From DALYJJ01 sp031969915 (GTDB lineage Bacteria; Acidobacteriota; Terriglobia; Bryobacterales; Bryobacteraceae): DNA of 64,000 nucleotides. The position numbers and the translations under genes are program-made. Under the pieces are notes generated by a model, which did no database searches, was not told the DNA's origin, and saw only the letters and a list, made by a program, of their open reading frames with translations. The DNA lies in contig DALYJJ010000003.1 of the NCBI GenBank assembly GCA_031969915.1, forward strand, positions 28,115 to 92,114, written 5' to 3'. Every line of letters begins with the position of its first letter. The stretch's first letter is position 1. Below, piece after piece: positions 23,079-31,266 of this stretch.

Positions 23079-24104
23079 TTAGAACAAACTGCTCTGCGCG
23101 CCGCCGCCGCGGCGGGCGATGCCGAAGTAGTCAAACGCGCGCTGCATCGCCACGCGGCCGCGCGGTGTCCGGTCAATGAAGCCGAGCTGCATCAAATAGG
23201 GCTCGTACACCTCTTCGATGGTCGAGGGCTCCTCATCGATGGACGCCGCGATGGTATTCAAACCAACCGGCCCTCCGTTGTACTTCTCCAGGATCGTGAT
23301 CATGATCTTCTGATCGATCTCATCGAGTCCGTAGCGGTCCACTTCCAGCAGGTCGAGCGCGGTGCGGGCCACCTGTTCGTCGATGTGCCCTTGCGCGCGC
23401 ACTTCGGCGTAGTCGCGCACTCGCCGCAACAAGCGGTTGGCAATGCGAGGCGTGCCCCGTGCCCGGCGGGCGATCTCCCCCGCGCCGGGCTTTTCGATGG
23501 TCACGTTCAGCAGGTTCGCGGAGCGCATCACAATGCGCGTCAGTTCCGGTTCATCGTAGTGGTTCAGCCGCAGGATCAGCCCGAAGCGACTGCGCAGGGG
23601 CGGACTGAGCAGTCCCTGACGCGTGGTCGCGCCGATGGCCGTGAAGCGCGGCACGGGCAATGAATGCGCCCGCGCCCCAGGTCCCTGTCCGATGAGGATG
23701 TCGACGCGGAAATCCTCGAGCGCGGAATAGAGCATCTCTTCCACATCCGGCAGCAGCCGGTGGATCTCATCGATGAAGAAGACCTGCAGCGACCGTATGT
23801 TGCTCAGGATGCCGGTGAGGTCGAGCTTCTTCTGCAGGATCGGGCCGCTGGTTTGATCGAACGCCACGCCTAGTTCGTTGGCGATGATTGTGGCCAGCGT
23901 GGTTTTGCCCAGGCCGGGCGGCCCGTAGAGCAGGACGTGGTCCATCGCCTCGCCGCGCCGCCGCGCGGCTTCAATGGCGATGGCGAGGTTTTCCTTGAGC
24001 TTGGGCTGGCCGGTGAAGTCCTCCAGGCGCTGCGGCCGCAGTGAGGCCTCGAACTGCTGGTCTTCGGGTTGTGCCGCGCCGGAGACAATGCCCTTCTCGC
24101 GCAT
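23079..24104 (-). CDS. ruvB: Holliday junction branch migration ATPase RuvB
   Basis: RuvB is the hexameric AAA+ motor that drives branch migration of Holliday junctions together with RuvA. The 341-aa protein has LYGPPGLGKTTLA (Walker A, near 60), FIDEIHRL (Walker B), GATTRQGLLSPPLRSRFG (sensor 1 and arginine finger region) and the C-terminal winged helix ending RTPRGRVAMQRAFDYFG. All are diagnostic. It follows ruvA by three bases. RuvC is not in the window. Confidence 0.98.
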   Translation of the reverse strand: MREKGIVSGAAQPEDQQFEASLRPQRLEDFTGQPKLKENLAIAIEAARRRGEAMDHVLLYGPPGLGKTTLATIIANELGVAFDQTSGPILQKKLDLTGILSNIRSLQVFFIDEIHRLLPDVEEMLYSALEDFRVDILIGQGPGARAHSLPVPRFTAIGATTRQGLLSPPLRSRFGLILRLNHYDEPELTRIVMRSANLLNVTIEKPGAGEIARRARGTPRIANRLLRRVRDYAEVRAQGHIDEQVARTALDLLEVDRYGLDEIDQKIMITILEKYNGGPVGLNTIAASIDEEPSTIEEVYEPYLMQLGFIDRTPRGRVAMQRAFDYFGIARRGGGAQSSLF

Positions 24105-24107
24105 CGG

Positions 24108-24716
24108 CTACCTCACCAGCTCCAGCGCCTTCCGGAAGAGCGGCTCGAACTCGGGCCCCGCTCCGCCCGCCTTCGCCTTGCGCACGGCCACTTCGGCGGC
24201 GGCCCGCTGGCACCCCAGGTTCGTCAGCGCGGACAGCACGTCCATCTCGACGGCGGAAAACGCGGACGGGGCCGGCGCCGCGCCGCCGCCGGTGGAGACG
24301 GCGCCCGCCGCCACGGCGTCCAGCTTGTCGCGCAACTCCAGCACCATGCGCTCAGCGGTCTTCTTGCCGACTCCCGGAATTCTCACCAGGCGCGCCACTT
24401 CACTCGCGCGGATGGCCGATACCAGGTCCTCCACCGCCAGCCCGGAAAGCACCGTGACGGCGAGCTTCGGTCCGATCCCCGACACCCCGATCAGTTTCTC
24501 AAAGACCGCCTTCTCGTCCTGGGTCGCGAACCCGAAGAGCGCCAGCGCATCCTCTCGCACGTGAGTATGGATGCGGAGCCGGACCTCGGCCCCCGCGGCG
24601 GGCAGCGCGGAGAACGTGGACACGGGGACGGTTACGTCGTAGCCGACGCCGCCGGCTTCCACCACCACCTGGTTCGGGCTCTTCTCAAGGAGCGTGCCGC
24701 GCAGAAACGCGATCAT
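24108..24716 (-). CDS. ruvA: Holliday junction branch migration protein RuvA
   Basis: RuvA binds the four-way junction and loads RuvB. The 202-aa protein starts MIAFLRGTLLEKSPNQVVVEAGGVGYDV, the OB-fold of domain I. Domain II has two helix-hairpin-helix motifs (GVSGIGPKLAVTVLSGL and RIPGVGKKTAERMVLELRDKL). Domain III, the RuvB-binding part, is at the C-terminus. The start codon overlaps the longer possible start of the divergent rsmE frame. Confidence 0.97.
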   Translation of the reverse strand: MIAFLRGTLLEKSPNQVVVEAGGVGYDVTVPVSTFSALPAAGAEVRLRIHTHVREDALALFGFATQDEKAVFEKLIGVSGIGPKLAVTVLSGLAVEDLVSAIRASEVARLVRIPGVGKKTAERMVLELRDKLDAVAAGAVSTGGGAAPAPSAFSAVEMDVLSALTNLGCQRAAAEVAVRKAKAGGAGPEFEPLFRKALELVR

Positions 24717-24735
24717 GGGAAGATTGAATTATCGC

Positions 24736-25464
24736 ATGGCGCGGCGATTGTTCTTTGTCGACGAAGTGCGCGGCGGACGCGCGGAGATGGCAGGCGAGGA
24801 GGCCCGGCACCTTCGGCGCGTGTTGCGCGCCGAGGTCGGCCAACGCTACGAGATCTCCGATAACGAAGCGCTCTACCTGGCCGAGATCGACGGCTTCGGG
24901 AAAGATGCGATTTCGTTCCGCATCCTGGAGCGGCTCCGCCGTGAGGAGTTCCCGGTCGCCATCACCCTCTTCGCCGCTCTCATCAAATTCGATCACTTCG
25001 AGTGGATGCTGGAGAAGGCCACCGAACTCGGCGCCGGTACGATCATCCCCGTAGAAACGGTACGGACCGAGCGTGGACTGGAGGTCGCGGCCCGCAAGCG
25101 CGCGGATCGATGGCGCAGGATTCTGCTCGAGAGCAGCCAGCAATCGCGGCGGGCGCGGCGCCCCTCGCTGGGAGAACTTCTCACCTTGGAAGAGGCGCTC
25201 CGCTGCCCCGCGGCAGAGAGACTGTTTCTCGACGAATCCGAGGCCGCCGCGCCCCTGACCTCCGCCCTTGCTCCCGGCGAGTTGCCACGGGACGCAGCGT
25301 TGATCGCCGGTCCAGAAGGCGGCTGGGTGGACTCCGAGCGCACCCGTGCGAGGGAATTGGGCTGGACGCCGGTGTCCCTGGGCCCGTGCATCTTGCGGGC
25401 GGAAACAGCGGCCATCGCAGGGCTGGCCGTGCTCACTTCCGCCTACTGGACACGAACTTCGTAA
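24736..25464 (+). CDS. rsmE: 16S rRNA (uracil-1498-N3)-methyltransferase RsmE
   Basis: RsmE makes m3U1498 in 16S rRNA. The 242-aa protein has an N-terminal PUA-like part (RRLFFVDEVRGGRAEMAGEEARHLRRVLRAEVG) and a C-terminal SPOUT knot with IAGPEGGW near 193 and LGPCILRAETAAIAGLAVL near 217, the SAM-binding loops of the family. The start is placed at the ATG at 24736; an upstream ATG at 24715 would overlap ruvA. Length is normal. Confidence 0.93.
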   Translation: MARRLFFVDEVRGGRAEMAGEEARHLRRVLRAEVGQRYEISDNEALYLAEIDGFGKDAISFRILERLRREEFPVAITLFAALIKFDHFEWMLEKATELGAGTIIPVETVRTERGLEVAARKRADRWRRILLESSQQSRRARRPSLGELLTLEEALRCPAAERLFLDESEAAAPLTSALAPGELPRDAALIAGPEGGWVDSERTRARELGWTPVSLGPCILRAETAAIAGLAVLTSAYWTRTS

Positions 25465-25477
25465 TAGAATAGTCATA

Positions 25478-25882
25478 ATGCAGGACTACGCGGCGGAGCG
25501 GATTCGGAATCTGCTCGCGCGATTCGTTTTTGAGTTGAATCGGGCATCGAAGAGCGGCCGGGATCCGGATGCGATCCACACCTTGCGTGTTTCCGTGCGC
25601 CGCTTGGGGCTGGCCTTGCGCGCCTTTCATCAGTTCTTCCCGGCCAAGCCGGTGAAGAAGGTGCGGCGGCGGTTACGTCGGCTCATGCGCTTCGCGGCGG
25701 AGGTGCGCGACCGCGACGTGGCGCTCAGGGTGCTGGATCGAGCCGGAGCGGGCAAGAGCGCTCTGGCCGCTGAGCTTCGCCAGGAGCGTAAGGCCGCTGA
25801 GCGAAGCCTGACGGCGGAGCTGCGCGCGTGGTCCGCGGAGAGCTTTTCGTCGAAGTGGCGGTCAGCTCTCCAGTTGCTATAG
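25478..25882 (+). CDS. CHAD-domain protein, N-terminal half
   Basis: The 134-aa product corresponds to the first half of a CHAD domain. It begins RIRNLLARFVFELNRASKSG and has the signature HTLRVSVRRLGLALRAFHQF, whose conserved His and basic residues bind polyphosphate, then RRLRRLMRFAAEVRDRDVAL. CHAD proteins are helical polyphosphate-binding proteins. The frame ends with TAG at 25880-25882, only 15 bases before the second half resumes in the same frame at 25898. Either one gene was split by a nonsense mutation or the two halves are separate genes. Confidence 0.75.
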   Translation: MQDYAAERIRNLLARFVFELNRASKSGRDPDAIHTLRVSVRRLGLALRAFHQFFPAKPVKKVRRRLRRLMRFAAEVRDRDVALRVLDRAGAGKSALAAELRQERKAAERSLTAELRAWSAESFSSKWRSALQLL

Positions 25883-25897
25883 ACGGGGATCGACAGG

Positions 25898-26437
25898 GTG
25901 TCGTTCAAGAACAGCAAACCGAAATGGGACGGAGGCAAGAGCCCCGCGGCCAACGCCAAAGCGATTCTGCCCAGGCTGGCGGAAGCGTATTTCGCGGAGG
26001 GGGACAAGCTGCTGGCCTCTCAGCCCACGTTGGAGGAGTACCACGAGCTCCGGCTGGCCACCAAACACTTCCGGTATCTGCTTGAGAACTTCGAGCCTCT
26101 TTACGGCGCCGGGCTGCTCTCCCGCATCGAGGATCTGCGCGCGATCCAGCGCATTCTCGGAGAGTTGAACGACTGCGCCGTGACGCAGCAGCTACTGCGC
26201 GGGCGCACCGCCAACGGACTGCAGAAGATCCTGGAAAGCCAGGTGGGCGCCCTGAGCGATGAGTTCGCCGCGCTCTGGGCCAACCGGTTCTCCCCCGAAC
26301 GGCGGCGGCTCTGGATCAACTACCTCCGGACGCATGCCGGGCGGCGCCCGCGGACCCCGCGTAAGCCGGGCGGACGGGCCGTGCGGCTGCGGGAAGAACC
26401 GGGCGAAAAAAAACCGCGAAAGAGCGGCACCCGCTGA
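25898..26437 (+). CDS. CHAD-domain protein, C-terminal half
   Basis: The 179-aa product, from a GTG at 25898, carries the second CHAD repeat. EYHELRLATKHFRYLLENFEPLYGAGL is the second conserved His/Lys/Arg helix, and IQRILGELNDCAVTQQLL follows the family pattern lQxxLGxlnDxxv. It is in the same frame as the upstream half and separated from it by one stop and four codons. The C-terminal tail is strongly basic (RRPRTPRKPGGRAVRLREEPG). The two polypeptides could assemble non-covalently if both are made. Confidence 0.7.
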   Translation: MSFKNSKPKWDGGKSPAANAKAILPRLAEAYFAEGDKLLASQPTLEEYHELRLATKHFRYLLENFEPLYGAGLLSRIEDLRAIQRILGELNDCAVTQQLLRGRTANGLQKILESQVGALSDEFAALWANRFSPERRRLWINYLRTHAGRRPRTPRKPGGRAVRLREEPGEKKPRKSGTR

Positions 26438-26552
26438 CGGATTCCGTCCACCTTTCACGCATTAACAAAGTGAGGACAGGTTGAGCGACGGAGGGCCGGC
26501 GCCTCGGAGGATGCCGGCAGTTTGCGCATCAGCCTGCGAGTTCACTGAGGAG

Positions 26553-26840
26553 TTACCAGCCCGCTTGCGGGCCGGAGGAGTGCTGAGCGGGTGGGTTAGA
26601 GGGACCCACCCGTTCGTATTTGTTCAGGTCCTTCCAGTTCACGGTCAACCGTTCCCAACGGTAGCGGACCAACCCCCGAACGCATCGCCACAGCTCACCC
26701 GTCTGCGCCGCCTTGTGAATTGCGGTCGAATTCTGGTTGGCGGCGGCCGGCCAATAGGCCCCCAGCGTCTCCCCCGAGCACCGCGGCGGCGTCGCGTCGT
26801 TGTGCAGGGCGGCGGCGGCGAGTAGGACGGTAGCAAGCAT
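26553..26840 (-). CDS. small secreted protein, 95 aa
   Basis: The ATG at 26840 gives MLATVLLAAAALHNDA, a short signal peptide. The mature part has CSGETLGAYWPAAANQNSTAIHKAAQTGELWRC and then a basic YRWERLTVNWKDL ending. The CSGETLGxxWPxxAN pattern reminds me of a family of small acidobacterial exported proteins, function unknown. A GGAGGA RBS lies seven bases upstream of this ATG and only one base from an earlier ATG, which decides the start. Confidence 0.6.
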   Translation of the reverse strand: MLATVLLAAAALHNDATPPRCSGETLGAYWPAAANQNSTAIHKAAQTGELWRCVRGLVRYRWERLTVNWKDLNKYERVGPSNPPAQHSSGPQAGW

Positions 26841-26847
26841 GGGCATG

Positions 26848-26853
26848 TCCTCC
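26848..26853 (-). promoter_or_regulatory. ribosome binding site fixing the start of the 95-aa secreted protein
   Basis: The minus strand reads GGAGGA seven bases before the ATG at 26840. The competing ATG at 26846 would leave a spacing of one base and is disfavoured. Confidence 0.6.
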
Positions 26854-26939
26854 ACTATGCGCGCGCGGACCGGCGCAGCCGATCCCTAGCGGTACTGGAC
26901 TGCCGCCCGGAGCCGTACCGGGACTCCTTTGAGGGGTCG

Positions 26940-27845
26940 CTACTTGAGGATGTCCCGGTGGGATCCCTTGATCTTGTAGCCGAGTTTGGCCAGCCGCTTC
27001 CGAATGTCCTCGGCGATCATCACTGACCGGTGATGTCCGCCGGTGCAGCCGAACGCGATCGTCAGATAGCTTTTTCCTTCCCGCACGTAGTGCGGAATGA
27101 GATAGACAAGCAGATCGGAGATGCGCTCGATGAAGTCGCCGGTCTGCGGGAAGGAACGGATGTACCGGGCAACCGACGGGTTGCGTCCCGTGAGGTGCTT
27201 GAACTGAGGAATGTAGTTCGGGTTGGGGAGAAAGCGCACGTCGAACACCAGATCGCTGTCCGGCGGGAGACCGTGGCGGAACCCGAAGCTGGTGACGTAG
27301 ATCATCAACTGGTTCTCATCGCGGCCGGCGCCGAACTTCTCGCCGATAATCTCGCGCAGCTCGTGGACGTTGAACTTCGACGTGTTGATCACGTGGTCGG
27401 CGAGATCGCGGATGGTCTTGAGCAGTTCCCGCTCGTGTTTGATGGATCGCAGAACCGAGATGCCGGTCCCCAAGGGATGCGGCCGCCGCGTCTCACTGAA
27501 GCGCCGCGCGAGGGTTTCATCGTCCGCCTCCAGATAAATGATCTGGGTGGGGATCGCCTCCTTGAGCTTCTCGAACATCCGGGGGAATTCCTTCAGCCGG
27601 GCGCCTTCCCGCACATCCACAACCAGCGCCGCGCGGTGAACCGTGGGCGAGGCCAGGGTGAGTTCCGCGAACTTCGGAATCAGATCGACGGGCAGGTTGT
27701 CGACGGAGTAGTAGCCGAGGTCCTCGAGGCTCTTGAGGACCGTCGCCTTGCCCGAGCCGCTGAGCCCGGTGATGATCACCAGTTGGGGCGCGGAGGTGGC
27801 TCGGGCAGGCGGCGGCGTGTCCGGGTGCTTCTTCTTTTTCGCCAT
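26940..27845 (-). CDS. rapZ: RapZ-family nucleotide-binding RNase adapter protein
   Basis: In enterobacteria RapZ delivers the sRNA GlmZ to RNase E; in Gram-positives the homologue YvcJ hydrolyses nucleotides. The 301-aa product has a Walker A-like GLSGSGKATVL near 27, EADDETLARRFSETRRPHPL near 105, and the C-terminal signature FGCTGGHHRSVMIAEDI near 265. The P-loop residue after GK is Ala instead of Ser/Thr. It is the last gene of the leftward rpoN cluster, nine bases after hpf. Confidence 0.92.
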   Translation of the reverse strand: MAKKKKHPDTPPPARATSAPQLVIITGLSGSGKATVLKSLEDLGYYSVDNLPVDLIPKFAELTLASPTVHRAALVVDVREGARLKEFPRMFEKLKEAIPTQIIYLEADDETLARRFSETRRPHPLGTGISVLRSIKHERELLKTIRDLADHVINTSKFNVHELREIIGEKFGAGRDENQLMIYVTSFGFRHGLPPDSDLVFDVRFLPNPNYIPQFKHLTGRNPSVARYIRSFPQTGDFIERISDLLVYLIPHYVREGKSYLTIAFGCTGGHHRSVMIAEDIRKRLAKLGYKIKGSHRDILK

Positions 27846-27853
27846 GCGGGCGA

Positions 27854-28390
27854 TTACGCTTCCACGAGATCGAAGTGTCCGTCGCGGCGGCGGACCAGGA
27901 CGGAGACGCGGTCAGACTGCGCGTCGCGGTAGGCGACGTAATCGAGGCCGTCCTCCATTTCGAGCATCGCTTCCTCCAGCGTCATCGGCTTCCGCTCGGC
28001 CTGGTGGTTCACCCGGAAGATGCGCTTCTCCTGGCCCGCTTCGGGCTCGAACACCGCGATCTCCTCGGGGACCCCCTTGGGCGGGGCCGACGACCGTTTG
28101 GTGTCCCGCCATTTCGTGCGCAGCTTGAGAATCTGCTTCTCCAGCTTGTCGACGGCCTCGTGAACGGCTGCGGACAGGTCGCTATCGGAGCCCACGCAGA
28201 CCACGGAATGGTCGTACCACTGGACGGTGATCTCCGCGTGCTGGAGGTGACGCTCCGAAGTGACGATGATCCGCGCTTCCTTCTCGCCTTTCCGGTCGAA
28301 GAACTTCGCGAGTTTAGCGAAGCGCGCCTCGATCTTCGTCTGTTGGGCGGGCAACAACTTATCGATCTTGCCTGTGTAGGTGACCTTCAT
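27854..28390 (-). CDS. hpf: long-form ribosome hibernation promoting factor
   Basis: HPF dimerises 70S ribosomes into inactive 100S particles in stationary phase. The 178-aa length is that of the long form. The N-terminal S30AE domain starts MKVTYTGKIDKLLPAQQTKIEARF and binds the decoding centre. A short linker leads to the C-terminal dimerisation domain (KPMTLEEAMLEMEDGLDYVAYRDAQ). It lies between rpoN and rapZ, the usual position of the gene in rpoN clusters. Confidence 0.95.
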   Translation of the reverse strand: MKVTYTGKIDKLLPAQQTKIEARFAKLAKFFDRKGEKEARIIVTSERHLQHAEITVQWYDHSVVCVGSDSDLSAAVHEAVDKLEKQILKLRTKWRDTKRSSAPPKGVPEEIAVFEPEAGQEKRIFRVNHQAERKPMTLEEAMLEMEDGLDYVAYRDAQSDRVSVLVRRRDGHFDLVEA

Positions 28391-28429
28391 TTGCGCCTCT
28401 CAAGGAGACTCGAGGCCGTGCGGTGCGCC

Positions 28430-30019
28430 TCAGGGACGAACGCGCCGCTCGTGGGTCGACGGAATGCGCATATCCTCGCGATACTTGGCCACGGTGCGGC
28501 GGGTGACTTGAATCCCCTCCGCCTGGAGGCGCGCGGTAATCTGCTCATCCGTCAAGGGCCGGGCCTTGTCCTCCTCGTCAATCATCTTCTTCACTTTGCG
28601 CTTCAGAATCAAGAGAGGGGTGGCCGCCCCGGATGGGCCCTGTACGGCCTCCGAAAAGAAATAGCGCAGCTCGAAGACGCCCTGCGGAGTGTGGGCGTAC
28701 TTGGCGGCGACAGCGCGGCTCACGGTAGAGGGATGAACGCCGATCTCCTCGGCGACCTCCTTGATCATCATGGGCTTCAGCCGGTCGATACCGCGCTCCA
28801 GAAAATCCATCTGGCGCCGGACGATGGACTGGCAAACCTTGAGGATGGTCTGCTTGCGCTGCTCAATGTTCTTCATCAACTGAAGCGCCGACGCGTAGCG
28901 CTCCTTCACGTAGTTGCGGACCTCTTTGCTCGGCTCCTGGTCGCGGTCGAGCATCCGGCGGTAGTGCGAGTTCAGGCGAAGCTGCGGGATATCCTCGTCG
29001 TTGAGCTGGATGACGTAGTCGTCGCCTTCTTTCGAGATGTAGACGTCGGGCTCAATCACGCGCGCGCCGGGACCCGAGTAGCGCAGGCCCGGCCGGGGGT
29101 CGAGCGTACGAATCACGGCCACCGCGATCTGAATGTGCTCCATGGGCCGCTTCAACAGGCGCGCCAGTTCTTTCCACTGCTTGGTTTCCACCAGGCGCAG
29201 GTGTTCCGAGACGATCCGCCAGGCCAGTCCGCCCTCGGCTCTCCGGCTGGTGAGCTGCAGCAGGAGGCATTCGCGGATATCGCGCGCCGCGATGCCCGCC
29301 GGGTCGAGCGACTGCACGGCCTTGAGCGCCGCTTCGGCGTCGGCCAGCGGGTGGTTGCAGAAGGCCGCGATCTCCTCCAGCGTCCCAATCAGGAACCCGT
29401 TCTCATCCAGGTTGCCGACCACCGATTCGGCCGCGTCGCGCACGTGCTCGGGTAGGACCAGCAGCGCGAGCTGCGAGGTGAGGTGATCGGCCAGCGTCAC
29501 CGGAGCGGAGAGGAAGGTCTCGAACGACGGCTTGTCGACGGACTCCGATGAGGGGCTCTTGTAGCCCGGGTCGAGATAATCGTCGAAATAGCTGCCGAAA
29601 TCGATTTCGTCGAAGGGATCGGCCGATTCCTTGACGGTCTCCGGCGCCGGCGCCTCCGCCGATTCCACTGAGGACGACGCCGGACTGAGGATCTCCGGCT
29701 CGGCGGCTTCGAAGTCCATCGGGACGCCGTCGGCCACCTCGGGCGCGTGCTCGAGATCCGCGGTCATGGCTTCCACCACGGACTTATCCGAGGGGTCCGC
29801 CACGCGCTCCGCCTCAAGGACCGCCTGTACCTCTTCGGGCGTCAGTTCGTCGCCTTCGCCCGATTCTTCCAGCACCGGGTTGCGAGCGATCTCCTGGGTG
29901 ATCATCTCCTTGAGCTCCAGCCGGTTGAGCTGAAGCACGGTGACCATCTGCACCAGGCCCGGGGTCAGGATTTGCTTCTGCGCGACTTTAAGCTGCAGCC
30001 TCGGAGAGAGCAAACTCAT
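28430..30019 (-). CDS. rpoN: RNA polymerase sigma-54 factor
   Basis: Sigma-54 directs transcription from -24/-12 promoters and needs AAA+ activators. The 529-aa protein has the Gln/Leu-rich region I (LSPRLQLKVAQKQILTPGLVQMVTVLQLNRLEL), an acidic region II (about 60-150), the core-binding domain, and the C-terminal DNA-binding part with a helix-turn-helix (EEIGVHPSTVSRAVAAKYAHT) and the RpoN box TRRTVAKYRE near 510. The usual box begins ARRTVAKYRE, a minor change. No dedicated activator is in the window. Confidence 0.97.
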   Translation of the reverse strand: MSLLSPRLQLKVAQKQILTPGLVQMVTVLQLNRLELKEMITQEIARNPVLEESGEGDELTPEEVQAVLEAERVADPSDKSVVEAMTADLEHAPEVADGVPMDFEAAEPEILSPASSSVESAEAPAPETVKESADPFDEIDFGSYFDDYLDPGYKSPSSESVDKPSFETFLSAPVTLADHLTSQLALLVLPEHVRDAAESVVGNLDENGFLIGTLEEIAAFCNHPLADAEAALKAVQSLDPAGIAARDIRECLLLQLTSRRAEGGLAWRIVSEHLRLVETKQWKELARLLKRPMEHIQIAVAVIRTLDPRPGLRYSGPGARVIEPDVYISKEGDDYVIQLNDEDIPQLRLNSHYRRMLDRDQEPSKEVRNYVKERYASALQLMKNIEQRKQTILKVCQSIVRRQMDFLERGIDRLKPMMIKEVAEEIGVHPSTVSRAVAAKYAHTPQGVFELRYFFSEAVQGPSGAATPLLILKRKVKKMIDEEDKARPLTDEQITARLQAEGIQVTRRTVAKYREDMRIPSTHERRVRP

Positions 30020-30118
30020 TCTGCCAGTATTCTAACAGAGTCCCTCCGGACGACGGCCCGGAAAAAGCCCGAGGCGCGAGGTGCTCCGCGCCTGAGAGCG
30101 GCGGCGTACAATCGTCTG

Positions 30119-30511
30119 ATGCGTCTCCTGGCGTTCTTCGCGCTTGCGGTTCTCACCGCGTCGATCGGGCTCTCACAGCCTCCCGGCCAGGCAAAGGGAG
30201 GTGGCCGTGCCAAGGGGCAGGCGCGCCGGGGCGGACCCTCGCAGGTCGTGTTCGCCGCGGTGGAAATCGACATCATCCGCGGCTACTACGGCTCCGCCGG
30301 GCTGCCGCCGGGGATTCAGAGGCGCCTGATCCGCAAGGGGACGCTGCCGCCCGGGATCGCGAAGAAGCTGGCCCCGTTTCCCGCCGGTCTGGAAAGCCAA
30401 CTCCCGCCCGTGCCCGCCGGGTACCGCCGGGCGTATGTGGACGGCTGGGCGCTCCTGATTCAGGACGCCACCAACGTGGTGATGGACGTGATCGCCTTGA
30501 CGCGGCGGTAG
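30119..30511 (+). CDS. small secreted RcnB-like protein, 130 aa
   Basis: The ATG at 30119 gives a signal peptide MRLLAFFALAVLTASIGLSQ. The mature part is basic and Gly-rich at first, then contains LPPGIQRRLIRKGTLPPGIAKKL, a repeat of PPGIxxxL reminiscent of RcnB-type periplasmic proteins, and ends with VDGWALLIQDATNVVMDVI. It is transcribed against the surrounding cluster, between rpoN and lptB, which is unusual for that conserved locus. Confidence 0.6.
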   Translation: MRLLAFFALAVLTASIGLSQPPGQAKGGGRAKGQARRGGPSQVVFAAVEIDIIRGYYGSAGLPPGIQRRLIRKGTLPPGIAKKLAPFPAGLESQLPPVPAGYRRAYVDGWALLIQDATNVVMDVIALTRR

Positions 30512-30524
30512 CGGCTGATCCGCC

Positions 30525-31262
30525 TCAGGCCGCCCGCTCGGGCGGATTGAAGTTCTCACCCAGGTACACCTTGCGTACTTCCGGATCCCGGGCGAGCGCC
30601 TCCGGAGAACCGGCGCGAAAAATCTGGCCGTTGTTGATGATGTAGGCGCGGTCTGTGACGGCCAGTGTCTCGCGCACGTTGTGGTCGGTGATCAGGATGC
30701 CGATGCCGGTGCGCTTCAGGTCGAAGATGATCCGTTGCAGTTCCAGCACCTGGATGGGATCGATACCCGAAAACGGTTCGTCGAGCAGTAGAAAATTGGG
30801 TTCAATGACCAGCGATCGCGCAATCTCGACGCGCCGCCGCTCGCCGCCGGAGAGCATGTAACCCTGGCTCTGCTGCACTTTCTCCAGGCCCAGTTGCTCC
30901 ACCAGGCGCGCCATCCGCTCCCGGCGCTCGCGCGAACTCAGCGGCAAGGTCTCGAGGATCGCCATCAGGTTCTCCTCCACCGTGAGTTTGCGAAACACGC
31001 TCGGTTCCTGGGGCAGGTAGCTGATGCCCCGCCGGGCACGCTGATACATGGGCAGCGCGGTGATGTCTTCCTCGTCGAGCAGCACGCGCCCCGAATCGGG
31101 AAGAATCAGGCCCACGATCATGTAGAACGAGGTGGTCTTGCCGGCGCCGTTGGGTCCGAGCAATCCGACCACTTCACCGTTCTCCACCGACACCGATACC
31201 CCATTCACCACACGGCGGCGGCGATAGGTTTTGGAGACTTCACAGGTACGCAGCGTCGGCAT
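30525..31262 (-). CDS. lptB: LPS export ABC ATPase LptB
   Basis: LptB powers extraction of lipopolysaccharide from the inner membrane together with LptFG and LptC. The 245-aa protein has GLLGPNGAGKTTSFYMIVGL (Walker A, near 36), the signature YMLSGGERRRVEIARSL, and LLLDEPFSGIDPIQV (Walker B). The C-terminal YIINNGQIFRAGSPEALARDPEVRKVYLGENF is characteristic of LptB. The ATG at 31262 (MPTLRTCEVSKTY) is chosen; a longer frame would overlap the upstream gene. It follows the LptC/A gene by four bases. LptFG are not in the window. Confidence 0.96.
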   Translation of the reverse strand: MPTLRTCEVSKTYRRRRVVNGVSVSVENGEVVGLLGPNGAGKTTSFYMIVGLILPDSGRVLLDEEDITALPMYQRARRGISYLPQEPSVFRKLTVEENLMAILETLPLSSRERRERMARLVEQLGLEKVQQSQGYMLSGGERRRVEIARSLVIEPNFLLLDEPFSGIDPIQVLELQRIIFDLKRTGIGILITDHNVRETLAVTDRAYIINNGQIFRAGSPEALARDPEVRKVYLGENFNPPERAA

Positions 31263-31266
31263 CCGG

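Noticed and set aside
26890..26920. Inverted repeat CGGTAC ... GTACCG downstream of rapZ as a terminator
   Set aside because: Six-base arms with an 18-base loop and no U-tract are too weak to call.
27875..29455. A 526-codon plus-strand frame over hpf and rpoN
   Set aside because: Shadow of two certain genes (hpf and rpoN) on the minus strand; no RBS or family motif.
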